DNA of 14,218 nt from Treponema sp. UBA7590 (GTDB lineage: Bacteria > Spirochaetota > Spirochaetia > Treponematales > Treponemataceae): contig DLKK01000014.1 in the NCBI GenBank assembly GCA_002478955.1, positions 2,928-17,145 of the forward strand, in the 5' to 3' direction. Within the stretch, counting starts at the first letter, position 1. Each line of letters opens with the position of its first letter. The notes beneath the pieces are model-generated. The model was not told where the DNA came from. It did no database searches and saw only the letters and a program-made list of their open reading frames with translations. The translations under genes were made by a program, and so were the position numbers. Positions 5,977 to 12,258 of the stretch are shown one piece after another.

Positions 5977-7008
5977 TTACTTAATCTCAACAAGTCTGTA
6001 GTTTCTTGTGCCTTTTCCAAGCCCGATTTCTGCGGCGTGCTCCAGTGCGTGCCGTCCGTTGCGCTGCTCAATTCTGTTTATAAGAGATTTTGCGGAATCG
6101 CCTTCCTTGTTCTTATAAGTGTAAATCATATCGATTGCAGCCTGGTCAATTGCAAGCGGGTCTGTCGAGGCAAGAATTCCGATGTCTTTCATTTCCGGCT
6201 CGTGAGGATGTCCGTCGCAGTCGCAGTCAATTGAAATGCGGTTCATAACATTCACAAATGCGATCCCCTTTTCGTTTCCCATGTAGTCGCAAACGCCTTT
6301 TGCAGCTTCCGCCATGCTTTCGGTGAATAAGTCCTGATTTTTTTGTCCGCTCGTGAATCCCCAAAAGCCGTTGTCCAGACTTCTTCCGCCTGAATGAATC
6401 AAAGCCTTGCCGGATTTTTTTGATGAAGTTCCGCTTCCAAATCCGATTGAAAGATTCTTGATTGCGCCGCCAAAACCTGCCATTGCGTGTCCTTTAAAGT
6501 GCGACAAAACCAAATAAGAATCGTAATTCTTGAAATGCGAGCCGACATAATCGACTTTCAAGTTTTTTCCGCCGTTCACAGGAATTTCCATTTCGCCGTC
6601 CTCGTCAAGCAAATCGAAAGGCGCGATTTCCAAAAATCCGTGGTCTTTAACAACCTGTTTGTGCATCGCGTTCGAGGCGCGGCTTCCACCGTAGGCTGTG
6701 TTGCACTCAACGATTGTTGCAGACAGCTCGTCCTTTACAAGTTTTCCAATCAAAGAAGGTCGAAGATAATTTGAAGCAGGAGGCTCGCCAGTGCTGATTT
6801 TTACGCCGACTTTTCCGTGAGGCTGCCAGCCTATCGCCTTGTAGACTTTCACAAGACTTTCAGGCGTAATCTCGCGCGTAAAATAAACAACCGACGCATT
6901 TTTATCCGAAGTTTCAAAAGTCTTGTAGTTTTCGCTCTGAGCAAAAAGCGCAAATGCCGAGGCGAAAAACGCAAGCAAAGAAATAATCCGTTTTTTCATG
7001 TTTTTCAT
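5977..7008 (-). CDS. Exported DUF362-family protein
   Basis: A 343-residue protein with an ATG at 7008, four bases after GGAGG (7013-7017). The longer frame reaching 7065 is rejected because this ribosome site sits inside it and it would hide the signal peptide. Residues 1-23 are a Sec signal (MKNMKKRIISLLAFFASAFA, then LFA|QS). The mature part is DUF362-like: VGVKISTGEPPASNYLRP (67-84), the SHFKGHAMAGFGGAIKNLSIGFG core (169-191), an acidic-cysteine patch IDCDCDGHPHEP (260-271), and GILASTDPLAIDQAAIDMIY (277-296). DUF362 proteins are often linked to Fe-S or redox chemistry, but the reaction is not established. C101? no cluster motif is complete here; only C102, C240, C262 and C264 are plausible ligands. 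It follows the broken flavodoxin on the same strand, with a dispersed repeat element between them. Confidence 0.85.
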   Translation of the reverse strand: MKNMKKRIISLLAFFASAFALFAQSENYKTFETSDKNASVVYFTREITPESLVKVYKAIGWQPHGKVGVKISTGEPPASNYLRPSLIGKLVKDELSATIVECNTAYGGSRASNAMHKQVVKDHGFLEIAPFDLLDEDGEMEIPVNGGKNLKVDYVGSHFKNYDSYLVLSHFKGHAMAGFGGAIKNLSIGFGSGTSSKKSGKALIHSGGRSLDNGFWGFTSGQKNQDLFTESMAEAAKGVCDYMGNEKGIAFVNVMNRISIDCDCDGHPHEPEMKDIGILASTDPLAIDQAAIDMIYTYKNKEGDSAKSLINRIEQRNGRHALEHAAEIGLGKGTRNYRLVEIK

Positions 7009-7050
7009 AATTCCTCCAAAATCAAAAGTTTTTTTTATATATATTTTTTT

Positions 7051-7165
7051 GGACGTTACCCTCACTTCGTTCGGGTCGGGCTTTTCGCACTTCGCCGTCT
7101 AGCCGCGGCTCATTCTGTTGCAACCTTTTGTTGCCCCAGAACTTCGGTGCTACAATCCCTAACGC
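7051..7165 (-). repeat. Dispersed GCGTTAGGGAT...AACGTCC intergenic element, copy A
   Basis: Read on the minus strand, this 115-bp element begins GCGTTAGGGATTGTAGC (7165-7149), contains a GCAAC/GTTGC hairpin (7120-7134), the perfect palindrome AGCCGCGGCT (7101-7110) and CGAAGTGCG, and ends with AGCCCGACCC then GGGTAACGTCC. Terminal and internal motifs match the plus-strand element at 12089-12238, so both belong to one family. It fills the gap between the flavodoxin stop (7184) and the DUF362 leader. No protein is encoded. It may act as a transcript-end or stability element; mobility in trans is also possible. Confidence 0.75.
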
Positions 7166-7183
7166 AGATTCACGTCGCCTGTT

Positions 7184-7831
7184 TTATTTCCCCAGCCACT
7201 CGCCCACTTCTTTTTTCACAGTTGCCGCGTTGTTCTGGGCGGTTGTTCCGCGGATTGCAAAGACGATTTCAACTGTCGCATTCGGCTCGGCTTTTTTCAG
7301 TTTGCCCCGAGTTCCTGCCGCGCCGCTTCCCTCGTGAGTGCAGAACGGACGGATTGTCTTTCCGCTCAAATCAACAGCGTCCAAAAAAGTGTAAACGCAC
7401 ATCGGAGCGTCGCCCCACCAGATTGGATAGCCGATAAAAACCGTGTCGTACTGAGCCATGTCTGGGATTTCCACCGCAAGAGCCGGTCTCTCGTTCGCGC
7501 GCATTTCTTTCATCGCCTCCTCGGTCGTCGCCTTGTAGCCTTCAGGATATTTTTTCACCGTCTTAAGCTCCAGAATATCCGCCCCGGTCTGAGACGCAAT
7601 CTCCTTAGCGACTTTCGCTGTGTTTGTCGCAAACCTATGGTTTGCTTCCCGAGTTTTCTTACGAAAACTCGCCACATTTATTGTACGAGTTTATGCGTCA
7701 GCAGAAACTCGCTAAGCATTGCAACGCAATGCGACCTACTCGCCGGTCTTTGAATAATAAACCACAATCGACTTAGCGTTTGCAAAACCTGCCATCATCA
7801 AAACTCCTAAAATAAAAATCAGCTTTTTCAT
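7184..7831 (-). pseudogene. Exported flavodoxin, interrupted in its FMN-phosphate loop
   Basis: The reconstructed gene starts at the ATG at 7831 with GGAG at 7837-7840. It encodes a Sec signal (MKKLIFILGVLMMAGFANA) and then SIVVYYSKTG, the first strand and start of the FMN-phosphate loop. Translation then reads Glu and a TAG at 7738-7736. The expected next residues (NTAKVAKEIASQTGADILEL) resume at 7624 in the same frame, after a 117-nt insert that contains three in-frame stops (TAG, TAG, TAA). The rest is a normal long-chain-type flavodoxin: VFIGYPIWWGDAPM, then FLDAVDLSGKTIRPFCTHEGSG. The downstream part is an open frame that could start at a GTG inside the insert, but it would lack the signal and the loop. 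Very likely a pseudogene; recoding across the insert cannot be excluded from sequence. Confidence 0.85.
7626..7735. repeat. ~110-bp four-hairpin element inserted in the flavodoxin gene
   Basis: The insert is bounded by the inverted ends GTCGCA/TGCGAC (plus strand GTCGCA at 7626-7631 and TGCGAC at 7730-7735). Read on the plus strand it contains four successive hairpins: GCAAACC/GGTTTGC (loop tat), CGAGTTTTC/GAAAACTCG (loop ttac), CGAGTTT/AAACTCG (12-nt loop) and GCATTGC/GCAATGC (loop aac). An AT-rich linker separates the second and third. It encodes no protein and no transposase. The terminal inverted repeats and placement in a conserved gene indicate a MITE-like or REP-like mobile element. 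No clear target duplication is visible. The TTGCAACGCAA core recurs at 1461-1473. Confidence 0.78.
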
Positions 7832-7946
7832 GTTTTCTCCAAGATAATTTGTCTCAATCTTTCTAAAAAAATATTAATCCGCCGCAAGCAAAATTTAAAA
7901 TGCAAACTTTTTATATTCAGCATAAGTTTTGTTTATGGCGCGGATT

Positions 7947-9044
7947 CTATTCATCAAGTCCTTTTTCTTTAAGCCATTTTTTTATGTGAGCTGCAATCTG
8001 ACCGTTGTTCAAGTCCGAAAAAAGAAAATGGGTGTTTCCGTAGATTCCTGCTTTTGGAAGGTCAACAATCGTAACGTCTCCGCCATGCTTGTTCGCTATT
8101 TCCGCAAATTTATAGGCTGTCGCTTTTACCGCATACCAGAAATCTTCTCCGGGATGAGGAGAATGAGCGTCAGGAATATTATCCCCAAAATAAACCACAA
8201 TCGGAATTTTTGTAAGTTTTTCAAAATCATCATCGCTTACGGTCATTGTCGGAAAATTCGCATAAAGATTCTCAATCGCTTCAGGAGCATCACTTTCTGG
8301 AAAAACAAACGAGCCTGGCTCAAGAGCAACAATCGCCTTGACATTTTTATTTCTGATTGCGCTTCGCCAGCCGATATTTCCGCCTGCAGAATGTGTAAAG
8401 AAAACCGAATTTCCGGCGCGTTCAAAAACTTCGTCAAAGGCTTTTAAGGTAGATTCAAGGGGAACGCTTCCAATGCTTGGAGTCATAAGATTGTAGAAAT
8501 TATCCAGAGATTTTTTGTCATCTGGAAACGCGGTTCTCTCATAAAGATTCGGCCAAATTCCAAGACGGAACTGCTCAAAGCGCATCTGGTCGGTAAAATC
8601 AGGATTTACGGTTACAGGAACAGAACTTTGCGAAGCCTGCCCTCTCCTCGGCTGGTCAACAAGATAAACGCTATAGCCGTCACGCAAAAATATCGACTGA
8701 AAGCCTTCTCTTCCGTCTGGAGTTGTTCCCCAGCATCTTGAAGACTGCCCGTTTCCATGCAGAAAAACAATGCTGTTCTTTTTACGGTTTTCAGGAATCT
8801 GATAAAAAACGCTCGCAAAATCCGCATGAATCGTCTGCCCGGAAAAAGAGCCAAAAACATTGTCAGGGTCAAACTCCCCTGAGTTAGCCGCGACAATTCC
8901 GCCGGCAGCAAAATTTCCCTGCTTCAAAAGCGAAATCGCCTTTCCGCCTGTTGTCGCGCATGACAAAAACAATGCTGAAAAAGCTGCCGCCGCCGCGAAA
9001 AACGCAAAAACATTTTTCCTTGTATTTTTCAAAATCATTTCCAT
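7947..9044 (-). CDS. Lipoprotein alpha/beta hydrolase
   Basis: A 365-residue protein starting at the ATG at 9044, five bases after GGAG (9050-9053); an alternative TTG at 9065 lies upstream of that site. The N-terminus (11-29) is a hydrophobic signal ending SALFLSC, a lipobox with Cys29 as the lipidated residue, so the enzyme is probably membrane-anchored outside the cytoplasm. The hydrolase core shows the oxyanion motif SIVFLHGNGQSS (91-102), YLVDQPRRGQ (127-136), a nucleophile elbow FFTHSAGGN with Ser219, EPGS or FGDN carrying the likely acid (E242 or D288), and GNTHFLF with the catalytic His339. Substrate unknown; an esterase acting on esters released from host or plant material is plausible. 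It lies 29 bp downstream of the frameshifted reductase, probably in one transcript. Confidence 0.87.
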   Translation of the reverse strand: MEMILKNTRKNVFAFFAAAAAFSALFLSCATTGGKAISLLKQGNFAAGGIVAANSGEFDPDNVFGSFSGQTIHADFASVFYQIPENRKKNSIVFLHGNGQSSRCWGTTPDGREGFQSIFLRDGYSVYLVDQPRRGQASQSSVPVTVNPDFTDQMRFEQFRLGIWPNLYERTAFPDDKKSLDNFYNLMTPSIGSVPLESTLKAFDEVFERAGNSVFFTHSAGGNIGWRSAIRNKNVKAIVALEPGSFVFPESDAPEAIENLYANFPTMTVSDDDFEKLTKIPIVVYFGDNIPDAHSPHPGEDFWYAVKATAYKFAEIANKHGGDVTIVDLPKAGIYGNTHFLFSDLNNGQIAAHIKKWLKEKGLDE

Positions 9045-9073
9045 AATTTCTCCAAAAAAGTTCAAAATTTCTT

Positions 9074-10032
9074 CTAATAATTGATTTTCACATCCTTAAA
9101 ATGCTGCGCGCTTTCCCAAGTTCCGTTGTAAAAACGCCTTTCCTTGTTCAGAGCGCGGATTTTTTCCATGTCATCATCGGAAAGAGAAAAACCGTAGACC
9201 GCGATGTTCTCCGCAATGTGCGCGGCATTTCTTGAGCTTGGAATCGTGCTGAATCCTTCCTGAACGTGCCAGCGTAAAATTATCTGCGCCGGAGACTTTC
9301 CGTATTTTTTTGCGAGAGATTTTATCGTCTCATCGGCAAAAAGCGATTCATTTCCCTTTCCGCTTCCGCCAAGAGGAAACCAGCCTTCAACGGCAAGATT
9401 TTTTTCCGCGCACTTTTTTCTGAATTCAACGCGCTGCGCATAAAGATTAAGCTCAATCTGAACAATCACTGGCTTTATCTCCGCCTTTGAATAGACATCT
9501 TCAAAAACTTCTTCATTCAAGTCAAAATTTGAAAGCCCGATTGCCCGGACTTTTCCCTGGCGCACAGCTTCTTCAAGTGCACGGTAGCCTGCCATGTAGT
9601 CGCCAACAGGCTGATGAAGATAAACCAAATCCACGTAATCCGTTCCGAGCCGCTCAAGCATCTTGTCGATTGACTGCGCTCCGTTTCCATTGCTGTAATC
9701 CGTAGGCCAAAGCTTTGAGGTAATCCAGATTTCCGAGCGAGGAATTCCACTTTCCTTGATTGCCTTTGCAATTCCGCGCTCGTTTCTGTACGCGCATGGG
9801 CAGTGTCAATGTGCCTGTAGCCGTCTTTTAAAGCTTCAAGAACCGCGTCATGTGCCTGCTGCTCGCTGGATCTGTAAGTTCCAAGTCCAAACTGCGGAAT
9901 TTTCAGTCCGTTGCTAAGCTGAATCGAAGCATAATTATTTTCCGTTTTCATTTCAGAATTCTCCGCATAAACAAAAGTTCCGCAAAAAACTGCCGCTGCA
10001 AAAAGCGACGCCACAAAAATTGATTTTTTCAT
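9074..10032 (-). pseudogene. Exported aldo/keto reductase with CG frameshift
   Basis: The N-terminal frame (from the ATG at 10032, AGGAG upstream) gives a Sec signal (MKKSIFVASLFAAAVFCGTF, then VYA|EN) and an AKR start: LSNGLKIPQFGLGTY and GYRHIDTAHA. It then goes out of frame and stops at 9517. Removing one CG from CGCG at 9791-9794 restores AHAYRNERGIAKAIKES, ITSKLWPTDY and then the C-terminal frame with DLVYLHQP, VRAIGLSNF and the NADP-site stretch STIPSSRN. The repaired protein is about 318 residues with the full tetrad (Asp, Tyr, Lys, His). The shift falls immediately before the catalytic tyrosine, so neither fragment should be active. A sequencing or assembly error at CGCG is possible. 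Export of an AKR is unusual. Confidence 0.88.
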
Positions 10033-10057
10033 CCTGATTTTCTCCTATCAAATTGTC

Positions 10058-10117
10058 ATTTTCTGACTTGTTCAGGGAATCTCTATTTTCAAGGATTACC
10101 GGGTCAAGCCCGGTGAT
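10058..10117. repeat. Paired hairpins with CTTGT/TCAAG loops between esterase and AKR
   Basis: Two 9-bp stems with 5-nt loops lie close together. ATTTTCTGA/TCAGGGAAT (10058-10066/10072-10080, two G-T wobbles) has loop CTTGT. ATTACCGGG/CCCGGTGAT (10095-10103/10109-10117, one wobble) has loop TCAAG, whose reverse complement CTTGA is nearly the first loop. The pair is oppositely oriented with differing stems and similar loops, like the pair at 5878-5944. The flanks TGTCATT and GATGATA are roughly inverted. Strings such as ACCGGGTCAAGCCCGGT are familiar dispersed bacterial repeats (recall). It sits in the esterase-AKR gap on the minus strand. Confidence 0.75.
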
Positions 10118-10139
10118 GATACAAAAGCACAAAAATCTT

Positions 10140-11042
10140 TTAATTTATAACCTTTATCATTTTGAGCCAGGTAAGAAATTCCTCTGGCCACAAAGCGTTC
10201 GTGTACGGCTCGTGCCCCATTCCAAAATTGTGTCCGCCCTGTCCAAAAAGATGAAGCTCCGCAATTCCGCGTTTCTGCCAAGCCTGAAAGACTTCAAATC
10301 CGCTCTGCCCCGAAAGCTCGTCGTCGCTGGACATCGCGGCAAAAAGCGGCGGAAGCTTTTCCGGCATCTCCCTCATCACAAGCTGGCCGTAAATCGAGCC
10401 GATAAAATCCGCACGGCTTTCATCATGCGCACATTCCGCATTGTAGACGGCAAGCAAAGCCCCGGCGGAAAATCCCACGATTCCAATCTTGTCCAGCTGG
10501 ACATTGAATTCCGCGGCACGCCCACGCACAAGTTTCACAGCGGCACAAATATCCTCGTAGGCAAAATCTGGAGTCTGCGGCGCATAGTTTCCGCTCAAGC
10601 CGCCCGCGCGGTAGCCAGCCATTTTTTCAGCCACAAAAGCCTGATGCTCAGCCTCATCACGCGGAGTCTCTTCCGTCCTGTATTTCAAGACAAAAGCCGC
10701 AAATCCCTGATTCCTAAACCATTCCGCAGCCTCAAAACCTCCGCTTCCAAAAGTGTGATGCAAAAACGCGCCTCCCGGAGCAATAATCACAGCCGCCCCA
10801 TTCGCTTTCCTTTTTGCCGGAAGATACGGAATCAGCGCAGGATTTTTTACATTCCGCACAAACTGCCCCCGCCCTTCAATCTCGTACCACTGCTCCGTTT
10901 CCGCCGAATCAGGTTTCCCGTAAAGATAAATCTGATTCTTAAACTCAGGACTTTTAATATAAGTAACTTCCGGTGAATTCTGGGCAGAAACAGCCGCAGA
11001 AAACACAACAGCAGCCGCAACCGGCAACAAAATCTTTTTCAT
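10140..11042 (-). CDS. Exported acetyl(xylan) esterase-like alpha/beta hydrolase
   Basis: A 300-residue protein starting at an ATG preceded by GGAGGTTTT. Residues 1-20 are a Sec signal (MKKILLPVAAAVVFSAAVSA|QN), so it is periplasmic or secreted. The mature protein has an oxyanion loop IIAPGGAFLHH (86-96), FVLKYRTEETPRDEAEHQAF (117-136), a nucleophile elbow GFSAG with Ser192, the acid in SSDDE (D240/D241) and a catalytic His271 in GQGGHNFGMG. This pattern fits BD-FAE/xylan acetylesterase-type hydrolases that deacetylate plant polysaccharide fragments; the exact substrate is not readable from sequence. It is the first gene of the minus-strand run and is divergent from the LysR gene across 113 bp, which makes it the most likely LysR target. 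Confidence 0.87.
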   Translation of the reverse strand: MKKILLPVAAAVVFSAAVSAQNSPEVTYIKSPEFKNQIYLYGKPDSAETEQWYEIEGRGQFVRNVKNPALIPYLPAKRKANGAAVIIAPGGAFLHHTFGSGGFEAAEWFRNQGFAAFVLKYRTEETPRDEAEHQAFVAEKMAGYRAGGLSGNYAPQTPDFAYEDICAAVKLVRGRAAEFNVQLDKIGIVGFSAGALLAVYNAECAHDESRADFIGSIYGQLVMREMPEKLPPLFAAMSSDDELSGQSGFEVFQAWQKRGIAELHLFGQGGHNFGMGHEPYTNALWPEEFLTWLKMIKVIN

Positions 11043-11066
11043 AAAACCTCCATTTTAATGTTATGA

Positions 11067-11082
11067 AAGAATGATAATTCTT
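11067..11082. promoter_or_regulatory. Candidate operator, perfect AAGAAT/ATTCTT palindrome
   Basis: Perfect 6-bp arms AAGAAT (11067-11072) and ATTCTT (11077-11082) with spacer GATA sit in the 113-bp region between the esterase and the divergent LysR gene. LysR-family proteins typically bind interrupted dyads near divergent promoters, which makes this the best operator candidate. It lies 25 bp upstream of the esterase ATG and could overlap that promoter. No binding data exist in the sequence; it might be coincidental in AT-rich DNA. Confidence 0.4.
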
Positions 11083-11109
11083 CCACAATAAAAAAGTCCA
11101 ATCGAATTA

Positions 11110-11139
11110 TTGAATTAGTAATAAAAAAAAACTTATCAT
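11110..11139 (+). promoter_or_regulatory. Candidate LysR-gene promoter
   Basis: TTGAAT (11110-11115) and TATCAT (11134-11139) are separated by 18 bp and lie just ahead of the GGAG ribosome site at 11147-11150. The match to a sigma-70-type promoter is moderate and the leader would be short (about 10-16 nt). AT-rich sequence makes chance matches common. Confidence 0.35.
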
Positions 11140-11155
11140 AAAAAACGGAGAACAG

Positions 11156-12052
11156 ATGACTACAAGACAGATTGACTGCGCGATTGAGCTTGCGCACACG
11201 CTTAATTTCAGGAAGGCCTCGGAAAACTGCAACATAAGCCAGCCGGGACTTTCGTACCAAATTCAGACGCTCGAAGAGGAAGTGGGATTCACAATTTTTC
11301 TTCGCTCCGGGAAAGGTGCAAATCTTTCACCAGCAGGAGCCGCGTTCATTTCAGAGCTTGTAAAAATCAAGGAAAACTTGCGCCGCGCGGTTGAAACTTC
11401 AAAAAACATAAGCAACGGTTTTACGGATTCACTTTCGGTTTCACTTCCGCTTAGGAGCGCGCTGTGTTTTTTGCCGCAGATTATGAAAAATTTCAAAAAG
11501 GAATTTCCGCACGTTCTGCTGAATATTCAGTTTCAATATGGAAAAAGCCGCACGGAAAATTTTCTTGGCGGAAACACGGACATAATGTTCGGGCGTAAAA
11601 ACGCGCTTTCGCACATTCCGCAGATTGAGCTTCACTCGATTTTTCAAAGCCGCATTTATCTGATTGTGCAAAAAGAAGATTCGCTCGCAAAAAAAGAAAT
11701 CATCACGCCAGAGGATTTAAAAGGCAGAACGCTGATGATTGGAGGAGGCTCGCCGCCGGAGCTGAAAAAAGCGCAGAACATTGTGATTGATTCAGTCCAG
11801 GTGCAGACGATGAACAGCGAAGACCACTTTACCACGCTCGTAAATGTTGCCGCCGGAAACGGAGTGTGCCTTTCGCCCGGATTCTGCAACGACCGCACGG
11901 ATGAATTCAAGTGGATTCCAATCACATTCGGCACACCAATTGACTGCGTTCTAGCCACAAGAAGCGACGACCGCCGGGAAACAACAAAACGACTCATAGA
12001 AATCACAAAAGAGATTTACGAGGCGCACAAAGACGAAAGAGAAATACTGTAG
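11156..12052 (+). CDS. LysR-family transcriptional regulator
   Basis: A 298-residue LysR-type regulator. The ATG follows CGGAGAACAG (GGAG, 5-nt spacing). The N-terminal winged helix-turn-helix is typical: MTTRQIDCAIELAHTLNFRK, ENCNISQPGLSYQIQTLEEE, GFTIFLRSGKGANLSPAG (about 1-63), followed by the linker helix. The rest is the effector-binding domain, with SLPLRSALCFLPQIMKNFKKEFPHV opening the first subdomain, GNTDIMFGRK, and VNVAAGNGVCLSPGF near the end. Such regulators are usually autoregulated and activate a divergent gene in response to a small ligand. Here that gene is the exported esterase, and possibly the reductase and flavodoxin set beyond it. The ligand is unknown. The gene is followed by a GC-rich hairpin element with a T-tract. 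Confidence 0.92.
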   Translation: MTTRQIDCAIELAHTLNFRKASENCNISQPGLSYQIQTLEEEVGFTIFLRSGKGANLSPAGAAFISELVKIKENLRRAVETSKNISNGFTDSLSVSLPLRSALCFLPQIMKNFKKEFPHVLLNIQFQYGKSRTENFLGGNTDIMFGRKNALSHIPQIELHSIFQSRIYLIVQKEDSLAKKEIITPEDLKGRTLMIGGGSPPELKKAQNIVIDSVQVQTMNSEDHFTTLVNVAAGNGVCLSPGFCNDRTDEFKWIPITFGTPIDCVLATRSDDRRETTKRLIEITKEIYEAHKDEREIL

Positions 12053-12071
12053 AAAAAATGAGAAAATATTT

Positions 12072-12084
12072 CGTAGTCAATACG
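12072..12084 (+). repeat. Lone copy of the palindromic array unit
   Basis: TTCGTAGTCAATACGATTTG (12070-12089) matches the array unit at 291-544 (consensus TTCGTACTCAGTACGATT), with core CGTAGTCAATACG at 12072-12084, two substitutions from consensus. It follows the LysR stop by about 20 bp and runs directly into the larger element at 12089. This shows the unit is dispersed and not only a local satellite. Confidence 0.55.
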
Positions 12085-12088
12085 ATTT

Positions 12089-12238
12089 GCGTTAGGGATA
12101 TGAAAGGCGGCGAAGCCGTTGCGGAACGGAGCAAAGCGGAGTGCAGTAATGAAGTTAGCACGAAGTGCGTACGGAACCTGCAATAGCCCGCCCCCTGCGA
12201 AGGTCGAGTTTATCGAGAGCGCCGCAGGGGGAACGCCC
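12089..12238 (+). repeat. Dispersed GCGTTAGGGAT...AACGCCC intergenic element, copy B
   Basis: A 150-bp plus-strand element starts GCGTTAGGGAT (identical 11 bp to copy A), contains GGCGGCGAAGCCGTTGCGG and CGAAGTGCG (shared with copy A), then AGCCCGCCCC, and ends GGGGGAACGCCC. Near the end CCCCCTGCG/CGCAGGGGG (12191-12199/12223-12231) forms a perfect 9-bp stem. The element fills the gap between the convergent LysR and DXS-like genes. The interior is longer and different from copy A, as expected for a family with variable centre and conserved ends. Confidence 0.75.
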
Positions 12239-12246
12239 AATTTTTT
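12191..12246 (+). terminator. Probable LysR terminator provided by the repeat element
   Basis: The perfect stem CCCCCTGCG/CGCAGGGGG (12191-12199/12223-12231, 23-nt loop) is followed, nine bases later, by TTTTTT (12241-12246). The T-tract is more distant than in classical intrinsic terminators, so efficiency is uncertain. On the minus strand no U-tract follows, so it would favour plus-strand (LysR) transcripts. Confidence 0.4.
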
Positions 12247-12258
12247 ATCTTCTGCTTT

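Noticed and set aside
6817..7437. 206-residue plus-strand open frame
   Set aside because: Antisense to the DUF362 N-terminus and flavodoxin C-terminus and crossing a dispersed repeat; basic low-complexity product.
7446..7460. CGTACTGAG within the flavodoxin as another array repeat copy
   Set aside because: Only the left half matches; it encodes conserved AQYDTV residues, so it is coincidental.
10053..10976. 307-residue plus-strand open frame
   Set aside because: It is antisense to the esterase, whose catalytic motifs, signal peptide and ribosome site are clear; the plus-strand product is Arg/Lys/Ser/Phe-rich without motifs and starts in the hairpin repeat.
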